DNA from: Bradyrhizobium erythrophlei
Lineage (GTDB): Bacteria; Pseudomonadota; Alphaproteobacteria; Rhizobiales; Xanthobacteraceae
DNA: 64,000 nucleotides
Direction: 5' to 3'
NCBI RefSeq assembly: GCF_900142985.1
Contig: NZ_LT670849.1
Coordinates: 5,038,501 to 5,102,500 of the forward strand
A model generated the notes under the pieces. It was not told where the DNA came from, made no database searches, and was given only the letters and a program-made list of their open reading frames with translations. How positions within the stretch are numbered: position 1 is the first letter of the stretch; every line of letters begins with the position of its first letter. The translations under genes and the position numbers were made by a program. Positions 8,279 to 16,076 of this stretch are shown here, in pieces.

Positions 8279-8862
8279 ATATTCTGCTCTTCATCTCCTT
8301 CTGGAACGGCCAAGCGTAAGCAGGGCGGTGTTTGCGAAAGGTTGCCGAAGCCGCGTTTCGGCCGGCGAAATACCGCTATCGAATGAAATGGTTAGCGATT
8401 TGCGACGTCGTCTCCTTTAAGTTGTAGTACTTTGGGTATTACGGATTGTGATGACCCTATCAATTTCGGCGCAAGCTGAAGGCGTCCGGCCGTTATGGTT
8501 CCGTAGAATTACGGCTGACCTGTAACCGCCCGAAAGCCGCAAGGCGAAGCCTCCGGGGAGCGAAATTGTTAAACACTTTCGATGTGAATGTGGGGCTGTC
8601 GCCAACTGGCGTTTTGGATCGCTCGGATGTGCAACTCGGTGCGTTACCTTGATCGTGACCATCAATCGCCTGTCCAGCTTGCCGAGTTAGTTGGCGGTGT
8701 GGACCATATTGTGTGGGTGGAAGACGGCTCCCGCGACATGAACGGCTGTCTTTGTTCAGTCGATCTGGAAGCAACGCTTCAGCGAGCGGGTTTTCGTTGG
8801 ACACGAGGCGCTGATCCAATGGAATGGACGGCGCTCAAGACCGGCTAGCGATCAAGCAGTCA
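8279..8862. other. Gene-poor stretch, about 580 bases
   Basis: Lower in GC than its surroundings. It holds the promoter of the GGDEF-EAL gene, but no consensus boxes were assigned. A rightward open frame at 8588-8848 (86 codons) was considered. It has no recognisable domain, no clear ribosome site and cysteine/tryptophan-rich composition, so it is not called as a gene. I see no repeats here. Confidence 0.4.
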
Positions 8863-9246
8863 TCACCGTGCGATCCGCGCCTGCCACCCGATGAAGAACG
8901 GCGCGCCGACGATCTCCAGAATCGTAAAGCCGACAAAAGGCAGCGGCGGGATAGCCAGAAACAGCATCGACGCCAATCGTCCGACGCCGCCCAGAAAAAT
9001 CATGCCCCACAGGACACGAAACAGAAGCGTCTGCTTTTCGATGTTGGGAATGATCCAGTAGAGCGCCAGTCCCAGCCCCAGCCATATCCCGCCAAAGAAT
9101 CTCAGGTTGCTGTCGAGCAGGGCATTCGCGGGGATTCCGGCCGAGGCGTAAAGCGGATCGCCGAGGCCTAACATGGTGACGATCCCGGTCAGCACCGGGA
9201 TTAAGCCCAGCAACGCTGTTACGATCTGCAAGCCGCGCTTGTTCAT
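8863..9246 (-). CDS. DUF4345 family membrane protein
   Basis: 127 residues with four hydrophobic helices. The family hallmarks are visible: GDPLYASAGIPANALLDSNLRFFGG followed by IWLGLGLALYWIIPNIE, and the closing segment FTILEIVGAPFFIGWQARIAR. Length is normal for DUF4345 proteins, whose function is unknown. The ATG is preceded by GAGGG. It is the last gene of a leftward string that begins with the Popeye-like gene at 11830, separated from the CxxC protein gene by 36 nt. Confidence 0.8.
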   Translation of the reverse strand: MNKRGLQIVTALLGLIPVLTGIVTMLGLGDPLYASAGIPANALLDSNLRFFGGIWLGLGLALYWIIPNIEKQTLLFRVLWGMIFLGGVGRLASMLFLAIPPLPFVGFTILEIVGAPFFIGWQARIAR

Positions 9247-9282
9247 GGCTCTGCCCTCGTTCAGGTAATCCGCGGCCGATGA

Positions 9283-9561
9283 CTATTTGGCGGCCGTGGA
9301 CCACTGCATCTCGTCTTTCAAGTCGTCAAAGCAGGTTTGGCAGACCCACTCATAGCGGGCGCCTCTCGGATAATCGTCGCAGGTCGCGTAGCCTTCGTGC
9401 AAGATATCGGAACCTTCAAACTCGGCGAATTTGGCCCAACAGGCGGCGCAGTGGTCGTGATCCGAATTTTCACCGCGCGGCTTGTAGGCCTGGAACTGGA
9501 GCCGGAATCCCTTCAGGCGTTTGGCGAAGTCGATACGCCATTGTTTGTCCGAACTCGCCAC
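9283..9561 (-). CDS. Small CxxC-pair protein, possibly zinc-binding
   Basis: 92 residues from a GTG at 9561 with a GAGGGTGG site upstream. Two CxxC pairs (CAACWAKF at about 38 and CQTCFDDL at about 73) suggest a zinc-ribbon-like fold, with several aromatic residues and acidic patches between them. The start lies only 3 nt after the stop of the racemase-fold gene, so it is in the same operon. No defined family is recognised. Roles such as an adaptor or regulatory zinc protein are speculation. Confidence 0.65.
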   Translation of the reverse strand: MASSDKQWRIDFAKRLKGFRLQFQAYKPRGENSDHDHCAACWAKFAEFEGSDILHEGYATCDDYPRGARYEWVCQTCFDDLKDEMQWSTAAK

Positions 9562-9564
9562 GAC

Positions 9565-10290
9565 CTAGCCACCCTCGAGCAACTGGCCATAGCCCTTGAT
9601 GCTACCATGGACACCCGCGGTGCGCAGCGCATGCCACATCATGGCGGAGGCGGCCGAGATCACGGGCTTGCCGGTGTCTTCCTCCAGCGCCTGCAACGCC
9701 TCGAGCGTCGGCATGCCGACGCCGGAGAGAAAGATCACGTCCGCGTTCGCGTGATCGACCTGCCGGCCGAGCGCATAAGCGCGCTCGCTGTTTTCCTCGT
9801 AGATGTTGCGCACGTTGGCCAGATGGCCCGAGGAGACCACCGTGAGGCCGCAGGTTTCGAGGTGCTGCCGTCCGCGCGCCGTCATGTCGGCGGAATAGGG
9901 CGTGCCGTAGGCGATGCGCCGCACGCCAAGGTGAGAAAAGGCCGCCAGCACGCTGCCGAAGGCGGTGATGAAGCGCGCCTCGCTCAACGCTTCCATCTGC
10001 GCGACAAGCTCGGCTTCGCGCTGTTGGCCGAGCGTATAGCTCGTCGCTGTATGCGCCATCGCGATGACCTTCGGCGACACCATCGCGAGCAGCTTGACGC
10101 ATTCGGGCACGCTCGCGACCTGGCTCAGGTTGCGTTCTTCTTGTCCGGCGTGCGTCCCGGCCGGACCTTCGGCATGCATCCGCGTGAAGTGAAGCGAGAC
10201 GCCTTGCGGCGCGAGCTCCATCATTTCCGGTTCGAGCGTTGGATTTCCGGGTGGCACCAGAAATCCGATGCGAGCGCGCCATCCCTTCAT
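9565..10290 (-). CDS. Asp/Glu racemase-fold protein (maleate isomerase/arylmalonate decarboxylase-like)
   Basis: 241 residues. The N-terminal IGFLVPPGNPTLEPEMMELAP is typical of the maleate isomerase and arylmalonate decarboxylase branch of the Asp/Glu racemase superfamily. The two catalytic cysteine positions are altered: the first loop reads AHTATSYTLG and the second FLSGVGMPTLE. The only cysteines (64 and 146) lie elsewhere. A normal two-cysteine isomerase reaction is therefore unlikely, and the protein may be a decarboxylase-like or binding variant. Its ATG overlaps the stop of the ankyrin gene by four bases, and the CxxC gene follows after 3 nt. The upstream frame remains open, but the alignment favours this start. 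Confidence 0.78.
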   Translation of the reverse strand: MKGWRARIGFLVPPGNPTLEPEMMELAPQGVSLHFTRMHAEGPAGTHAGQEERNLSQVASVPECVKLLAMVSPKVIAMAHTATSYTLGQQREAELVAQMEALSEARFITAFGSVLAAFSHLGVRRIAYGTPYSADMTARGRQHLETCGLTVVSSGHLANVRNIYEENSERAYALGRQVDHANADVIFLSGVGMPTLEALQALEEDTGKPVISAASAMMWHALRTAGVHGSIKGYGQLLEGG

Positions 10291-11018
10291 GCTGATTTCC
10301 CGTGTACGGCCCCTTTTTCGAGAAGCCATGCTACCACATCGCTTCGTCCCGTTTGCTCTGCGATATCGAGCGGTGTCTGCCCCGACCACGGCGTAGCCCA
10401 GTTGAGGTCGGCGCCCCGCTCAAGCAGATATTGAGCAACTGCGAGTTGCCCGCCATGGCAGGCATTCCAGAACGATCCTGGAAGCGCATCGGTCTGCGTC
10501 GCCGGTTCAACCTCGAACCGCCGCTGGATCGCGGGCAGCATTCCCAGCGCCGCTTCGTGCCACAAGCGCGTCTGCGCGCCGCGATTCACCAGCCGGCGCG
10601 CCACCTGCCACTGTCCATACCCAACAGCCGACGACAATGGCGGGCCGCCATCGATCGAGGACCCCTCGTGCTCGATGTCGGCGCCGGCGTCGAGCAGCGC
10701 GTCAGCCAGCGTTACATCGTCGTTGCTCGCAGCCCAGTGCAGCGGCGTTTCCCTATGCCACATCGACACCGCCGGTGCATCGAGGTCTGCGCCCGCCGCG
10801 GCAAGCGTCTGCACGATGGCGGCAGCATTGGGGTTGTGACCTGGCCAATCGGCAAACAGGTGCAGCAGCGTTCGTCCGCCGCCTTTCGCATCTTCGACCA
10901 CACAGGAGGCAATCTCGGGATTTGATGCGATTAACTCGCGGAGTCGTTCGAACTCGCCAGCCTTGACGACCGCCGTGAGCTCGACCGCAAGCGGTTCGTC
11001 GCTTCGCAACCTGTGCAT
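10287..11018 (-). CDS. Ankyrin-repeat protein
   Basis: 243 residues. About five ankyrin repeats are seen, for example ETPLHWAASNDDVTLADALLDAGADIEHEG, GPPLSSAVGYGQWQVARRLVNRGAQ and the last unit TPLDIAEQTGRSDVVAWLLEKGA. No signal peptide is present, so it is cytoplasmic and probably binds a protein partner. A TTG at 11030 overlaps the upstream gene's stop, but the ATG at 11018 gives the more natural N-terminus. The stop overlaps the start of the racemase-fold gene (ATGA), indicating a coupled operon. Ankyrin proteins of this size often regulate the neighbouring enzyme; that is inference here. Confidence 0.83.
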   Translation of the reverse strand: MHRLRSDEPLAVELTAVVKAGEFERLRELIASNPEIASCVVEDAKGGGRTLLHLFADWPGHNPNAAAIVQTLAAAGADLDAPAVSMWHRETPLHWAASNDDVTLADALLDAGADIEHEGSSIDGGPPLSSAVGYGQWQVARRLVNRGAQTRLWHEAALGMLPAIQRRFEVEPATQTDALPGSFWNACHGGQLAVAQYLLERGADLNWATPWSGQTPLDIAEQTGRSDVVAWLLEKGAVHGKSA

Positions 11019-11026
11019 GCCGTTTC

Positions 11027-11830
11027 TCAATTCGCCGTCGGCTGCGTGGCGATCTTGTTCTGCGCGATGATGCCCTCGAGGCGGGCGATGTTTTCCAGCA
11101 ACCGCTGGCTGGTGAGCACCAGGAAGTAGTAACCGAACTGCGGATTCTGGAAATAGATCTCCAGAAGCTTCTCATAGGTGATGGTGAGCACATGGCCGTC
11201 TTCCAGACAGGTCACGGTCGCCGTGCGCTTGTTGTCGGGGGAAAGGAATCCAAGTTCGCCCATCAGCCGGCCCGGCGGCAGCTCGACGCCGATTTCCTTC
11301 ACCAGGAATTTTCCGGTCATCGTCAACATCATCTCGTTGGCGGCTTCGTCCTTTTTGAACAGCACGTCGCCCTTGCGATACTTGCGCTCGGTCATGAACG
11401 GCTTCAGCCATTCCATCGAGGCGTCGCCTTCGGTGGCGCTGCGCGCCATCTTCACGAGGTTGAGCATCTGGCGCAGACGAAACGCGTTGATCGGCACCAT
11501 CAGGAAGTAGAGCAGGAAGGTCGTGATGTTGCCGGCGAGCGCGCCGAAGCCGGCGAAGAAGGCGCAGCCGAACATGTTGGCGACGCGCAAGGGGACCATG
11601 GTCTGCGTCAGCAGGGTTGCGACAAAGAAGATCGCACCGATCAGCGCGAACAGATTGGCGAGTGTGATGTTGGCAAGAAACAGCTCTAACAGGCGGTTGA
11701 AGATCGCGTCGTAAGTGACGTTGTTGGGATCGAGCCCGAGCTGGATCAGGATCTTGGCGACCCTCAAATTGTCTGCCGCGGTGTCGAGAATACGATTGAG
11801 AATCGTCGACATGTCAGCACTGGGAGTCAT
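11027..11830 (-). CDS. Popeye-like membrane protein with cyclic-nucleotide-binding domain
   Basis: 267 residues from the ATG at 11830, with AAGGA seven bases upstream. Three hydrophobic segments (about residues 45-135) are followed by a cNMP-binding-like beta roll (about 145-245). The phosphate-binding cassette is good: GRLMGELGFLSPDNKRTATV, with the Glu and Arg that contact cyclic nucleotide. This order, three helices then a cNMP domain, is that of bacterial Popeye-type proteins. Its output is unknown. The stop overlaps a possible TTG start of the ankyrin gene, so it is likely the first gene of the leftward string ending at 8863. Confidence 0.78.
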   Translation of the reverse strand: MTPSADMSTILNRILDTAADNLRVAKILIQLGLDPNNVTYDAIFNRLLELFLANITLANLFALIGAIFFVATLLTQTMVPLRVANMFGCAFFAGFGALAGNITTFLLYFLMVPINAFRLRQMLNLVKMARSATEGDASMEWLKPFMTERKYRKGDVLFKKDEAANEMMLTMTGKFLVKEIGVELPPGRLMGELGFLSPDNKRTATVTCLEDGHVLTITYEKLLEIYFQNPQFGYYFLVLTSQRLLENIARLEGIIAQNKIATQPTAN

Positions 11831-12821
11831 GGCCGTTCCTTGCGCAATAATTTGCCGGTTATTGCCTCTGTTCGGCCGGCCCCTTGAAATGGCGGGCAGC
11901 CGCGTTGGGCCGTTACTACCGGTTGTGACGTATACCGGCAACTATACCCCGAAATGGCCGTCCAAAAGCGGGTCGTCCCCTCATCCACTGGTCGAATAAG
12001 CCAGCCTATCCGGGGCGATCCTCGGCTATCCCGGCGCCTTTGGCGGGCGTTTTTTGCTCTGCGGCGGCCGTCGCCAGGTGATCGAATAGCGCGCAGACGC
12101 GGCCCAAGAAATGATCAGGTCAATGATCGGGTCGTGGCCAGGCCATGACCGGCAACGGGCGCCAAGGAGGGTTTGCGAAGGCGGTGGGCATTCCGCCGAA
12201 CGGCGGAGTTGAAGCGCGACAGGGTAAGCCGGCGAGTGGACAAACGCGGTGGATAAGCGGATCACGAATGAAAGCGGGAAGAGTTGGAACGCCTCTCGCG
12301 AGATGTGTCGCGAGCCACTTTCCAATGTCGGGAATGCTTTGCGATGTCGGAGATGCTTTCCGCTGTCGCGCGGCCCGCGGAGAAAACGAAGTACGCTGCC
12401 CAAACGCGCGCTTAAGACTCTTGTCTCACGCGTTTGTTCCACTCACCGCGTCACTGGGCCGCGTCAGTCCCGCGCTTGTGAAGCTAAAGCCTCGCTTACG
12501 CCCTGCTTACGCCGGCCTCTACGGTATTCTACGCACTTTAAAGCCGTTCAGGAAAGCATAAGTTAACAAAAGATTAATGCATTTCCGAGCGTGCCAGTAG
12601 TGGCCCGGATGTTGCGAGATAGCTACATCGACCAAGAATAAACTTAATTTCCGCAGTGGCGGATCATCTAGCACAAGGTTTGCATTGCCTCATGAAGTCA
12701 GTCGCGTGTCCAATGGAAGATAGAGTTGAGACTGATTCGGAAGGGGCCGGTACAGCAGCGTTAGACGACGTGGTTATGACGCGTTTCAGCGATGCCAAAA
12801 ACCAGATGAGGAGCGGGATCA
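11831..12821. other. Long intergenic region upstream of prkA
   Basis: About 990 bases between divergent genes. Open frames of 105-138 codons exist on both strands around 12030-12560, but none has a ribosome site, a domain or a codon pattern that convinces. The right part (12550-12660) is AT-richer and carries a sigma-54-like promoter at 12601. About 205 bases separate that promoter's expected start site from the prkA ATG, leaving a long untranslated leader. No repeats were recognised. Confidence 0.45.
12601..12616 (+). promoter_or_regulatory. Candidate sigma-54 promoter of prkA
   Basis: TGGCCCGGATGTTGCG contains GG and GC separated by exactly 10 bases, the -24/-12 arrangement (consensus TGGCAC-N5-TTGC). 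It lies in the only AT-rich part of the intergenic region and points at prkA, with a leader of about 200 nt. In E. coli the homologous yeaGH operon is known to be NtrC/sigma-54 dependent, which fits. No NtrC site was identified. Confidence 0.5.
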
Positions 12822-14765
12822 ATGTATAACGACTCTCTGTTCAACGCCTTCGCCAGATCGTTCGAGGCGCGAAGCGAAACCGACATGTCGATGGCGGAAT
12901 ACCTAGAATCGTGTCGAGGAGATCCGATGCGATATGCGAATGCGGCAGAACGACTACTAGCCGCGATCGGTGAGCCTCAGATGATAGACACGGCCAGGGA
13001 CCCACGCCTTGGCCGTATTTTTTTGAACCGGACCATGCGCGTCTATCCGGCCTTCGCCGGCTTCCACGGCATGGAAGAAACGATCGAGCGCATCGTCGGT
13101 TTCTTCCGTCACGCCGCGCAAGGTCTCGAAGAGCGCAAACAGATTCTCTATCTGCTCGGCCCGGTCGGCGGCGGCAAGTCATCGCTCGCCGAGCGGTTGA
13201 AGTCGCTGATGGAAGTTCACCCGATCTACGTGCTGAAAGCCGGCGACGAACTCTCTCCGGTGTTTGAATCTCCGCTCGGCCTGTTCGATCCGGAGCAACT
13301 CGGTCCGATGATCGAGGAGAAGTACGGCATTCCGCGCCGGCGTCTCAACGGGCTGATGAGCCCGTGGTGTCTGAAACGGCTCGAGGCGTTCGGCGGCGAC
13401 ATCTCGCGCTTCCGCGTCGCCAAGATCCAGCCCTCGCGACTGCGCCAGATCGCGATCGCCAAGACCGAACCGGGCGACGAGAACAACCAGGACATCTCTT
13501 CGCTGGTCGGCAAGGTCGATATCCGCAAACTCGAGACCTACGCGCAGAACGATCCTGATGCGTATAGCTACTCGGGCGGCCTCAACCGCTCCAACCAGGG
13601 CATTCTCGAATTCGTCGAGATGTTCAAGGCGCCGATCAAGATGTTGCACCCGCTGCTCACCGCGACGCAGGAAGGCAACTATATCGGCAGCGAGAATATA
13701 GGCGCGATCCCGTTCACCGGCGTCATCCTCGCGCACTCGAACGAAGCGGAGTGGCAGAGCTTCAAGGGCAACAAGAACAACGAAGCCTTCATCGACCGCA
13801 TCTGCGTCATCAAGGTTCCGTACTGCCTGCGCGTCACCGAGGAGCAGAAGATCTACGAGAAGCTGATCTCGGGCTCCGAACTGGCCGCAGCGCCTTGCGC
13901 GCCGTCGACGCTGGAAACGCTGGCGCGTTTCTCGGTGATGTCGCGCCTGCGCAAGCACGAGAACTCGACGACCTTTGCCAAGATGCGCGTCTATGACGGC
14001 GAGAGCCTGAAGGAGAGCGATCCGAAGGCGCGTAGCGTGCAGGAATACAAGGACGCCGCCGGCGTCGACGAAGGCATGGACGGCGTTTCGACCCGTTTCG
14101 CCTTCAAGGTTCTGGCGTCGACCTACAACCACGACACCGCCGAAGTCGGCGCCGATCCGGTGCATCTGATGTACGTGCTGGAGCAGTCGATCCGGCGCGA
14201 ACAATTGGCCGAGGAAATCGAGAAGCGTTATCTCGAATTCATCAAGGCCGAGCTGGTGCCGCGCTATGCGGAGTTCATCGGCAACGAAATCCAGAAGGCG
14301 TATCTGGAATCCTATTCCGACTACGGCCAGAACCTGTTCGATCGCTACGTCGACTACGCCGACGCCTGGATCGAGGATCAAGACTTCAAGGATCCCGACA
14401 CCGGGCAGATGCTCAATCGCGAGTTGCTCAACCAGGAACTGACCAAGATCGAGAAGCCCGCCGGGATCGCCAACCCGAAGGACTTCCGCAACGAGGTCGT
14501 CAAGTTCAGCTTACGCTCGCGTGCCCAGAACAGTGGCAAGAATCCGGCATGGACGTCCTACGAAAAGATCCGCGAAGTCATCGAAAAGCGTATATTCTCG
14601 CAAGTTGAGGACCTGCTTCCGGTGATCTCGTTCGGTTCCAAGAAGGACGGCGAGACCGAGAAGAAGCACGGCGATTTCGTCGCACGCATGGTCGGGCGAG
14701 GTTATACCGAGCGCCAGGTGCGAAGATTGGTCGAGTGGTACATGCGGGTGAAACAAGCCGGCTGA
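12822..14765 (+). CDS. prkA: PrkA serine protein kinase (YeaG family)
   Basis: 647 residues, the normal PrkA length. An AAA+-like N-terminal domain carries Walker A GPVGGGKSS at residues 113-121 and a region GVILAHSNEAEW typical of the family; the C-terminal third is the kinase-like domain of PrkA proteins. Known homologues are stress- and starvation-linked protein kinases, and some are reported to act as proteases. GAGGAGCGGG precedes the ATG. It is the first gene of prkA-yeaH-spoVR, a widely conserved trio, with the DUF444 gene 30 nt downstream. A sigma-54-like promoter lies about 220 nt upstream. Confidence 0.95.
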   Translation: MYNDSLFNAFARSFEARSETDMSMAEYLESCRGDPMRYANAAERLLAAIGEPQMIDTARDPRLGRIFLNRTMRVYPAFAGFHGMEETIERIVGFFRHAAQGLEERKQILYLLGPVGGGKSSLAERLKSLMEVHPIYVLKAGDELSPVFESPLGLFDPEQLGPMIEEKYGIPRRRLNGLMSPWCLKRLEAFGGDISRFRVAKIQPSRLRQIAIAKTEPGDENNQDISSLVGKVDIRKLETYAQNDPDAYSYSGGLNRSNQGILEFVEMFKAPIKMLHPLLTATQEGNYIGSENIGAIPFTGVILAHSNEAEWQSFKGNKNNEAFIDRICVIKVPYCLRVTEEQKIYEKLISGSELAAAPCAPSTLETLARFSVMSRLRKHENSTTFAKMRVYDGESLKESDPKARSVQEYKDAAGVDEGMDGVSTRFAFKVLASTYNHDTAEVGADPVHLMYVLEQSIRREQLAEEIEKRYLEFIKAELVPRYAEFIGNEIQKAYLESYSDYGQNLFDRYVDYADAWIEDQDFKDPDTGQMLNRELLNQELTKIEKPAGIANPKDFRNEVVKFSLRSRAQNSGKNPAWTSYEKIREVIEKRIFSQVEDLLPVISFGSKKDGETEKKHGDFVARMVGRGYTERQVRRLVEWYMRVKQAG

Positions 14766-14795
14766 CGCGAACGCAACAATGAGGCGATAGCAACA

Positions 14796-16076
14796 GTGGC
14801 GATGTTCATAGTCGATCGGCGGCTCAATCCAGGCTCGAAGAGCCTGGAAAACCGGCAACGCTTCCTGCGCCGCGCCAAGGCGCTGGTTCAGGGAGCCGTG
14901 AAGAAAACCTCCGAAGGCCGGGACATCAAGGATGTCCTGGAAGGCGGCGAGGTCTCGATCCCGCTCGACGGGATGCACGAGCCTCGTTTTCGGACCGAAG
15001 GCGGCACGCGCGACCGCGTGCTGCCCGGCAACAAGAAATTCGTCGAAGGCGATATCATCGAGCGCCCGAAGGGCGGCGGCGGCCGGGGCTCGCAGCCGGG
15101 CGAGGGCGACAGCGAAGACGATTTCCGCTTCGTGCTGTCGCGCGACGAATTCGTCAACCTGTTCCTCGATGATCTCGAATTACCCGATCTCGCCAAGCGC
15201 AAGCTTGCCGAAGTCGAAAGCGAGGGCTTGCAGCGCGCCGGCTATTCGACGTCGGGCTCGCCCGCCAACATCTCGGTGAAGCGCACCGTGCAATTGGCGC
15301 TGGCGCGCCGCGTGGCGTTGCGGCGGCCGAAGCCGGAGCAGATCGCCGAGCTTGAGGCGGAGTGCGAGGCTTGCACCGACGAGAAGCGCCGCGCCGAGCT
15401 TCTCGCCGAACTCGATAGCTTAAGAGCCAAGGCCAAGCGCATTCCCTTCATCGATCCGATCGACATTCGCTTCCGGCGCTTCGAGACCGTGCCGAAGCCG
15501 GTCGCGCAGGCGGTGATGTTCTGCCTGATGGATGTGTCGGGCTCGATGACCGAGCACATGAAGGACCTCGCCAAGCGGTTCTACATGCTGCTCTACGTGT
15601 TTCTCACTCGCCGCTACCGCCATGTCGAAATCGTCTTCGTCCGCCACACCGATCGCGCCGAGGAGGTGGACGAGGAAACCTTCTTCCATGGACCGGCCTC
15701 CGGCGGCACCATGGTGTCAAGCGCGTTGCAGGCGATGAGCGACATCGTGCGCTCGCGCTTCCGTCCCGCCGACTGGAACATCTATGCGGCGCAGGCTTCC
15801 GACGGCGACAACTCGATCGCCGACAGCGCGCTCACTGGGCGGCTGTTGACCGAGAATATCCTGCCCATCAGCCAGTTCTTCGCCTATCTCGAGGTGGGCG
15901 AGGCGAGCGGCTCGACCTTCGAGATGCCGGACTCCTCGCTGTGGACGCTGTACCAGCGCCTGCGCAGCGAAGGCGCGCCGCTCTCGATGCGCAAGGTCAA
16001 TAACCGCAGCGAGATATTTCCGGTGTTCCACGATCTGTTCCAGCGTCGCAGTGCCCAGGAGAAAGCCGCTTCATGA
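14796..16076 (+). CDS. yeaH: YeaH/YhbH family protein (DUF444)
   Basis: 426 residues. The N-terminus (VDRRLNPGSKSLENRQRFLRR) is the family signature. It is followed by a glycine-rich linker (residues 87-105) and a von Willebrand factor A-like domain with the MIDAS sequence MDVSGSM near residue 245. The start is a GTG at 14796 with GAGG upstream; an ATG two codons later is an alternative. The function is unresolved in the family, but it is almost always encoded with PrkA and SpoVR and is presumed to act with them in stationary phase or nutrient stress. Its stop overlaps the spoVR ATG by four bases. Confidence 0.93.
   Translation: MAMFIVDRRLNPGSKSLENRQRFLRRAKALVQGAVKKTSEGRDIKDVLEGGEVSIPLDGMHEPRFRTEGGTRDRVLPGNKKFVEGDIIERPKGGGGRGSQPGEGDSEDDFRFVLSRDEFVNLFLDDLELPDLAKRKLAEVESEGLQRAGYSTSGSPANISVKRTVQLALARRVALRRPKPEQIAELEAECEACTDEKRRAELLAELDSLRAKAKRIPFIDPIDIRFRRFETVPKPVAQAVMFCLMDVSGSMTEHMKDLAKRFYMLLYVFLTRRYRHVEIVFVRHTDRAEEVDEETFFHGPASGGTMVSSALQAMSDIVRSRFRPADWNIYAAQASDGDNSIADSALTGRLLTENILPISQFFAYLEVGEASGSTFEMPDSSLWTLYQRLRSEGAPLSMRKVNNRSEIFPVFHDLFQRRSAQEKAAS

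Noticed and set aside
8588..8848. An 86-codon plus-strand open frame upstream of DUF4345
   Set aside because: No domain, no good ribosome site and unusual composition. It could be a real orphan gene, but nothing supports it strongly enough.
12145..12561. A 138-codon frame in the prkA upstream region
   Set aside because: Arg/Gly-rich translation without motif, no ribosome site, and overlapping frames of similar length on both strands.
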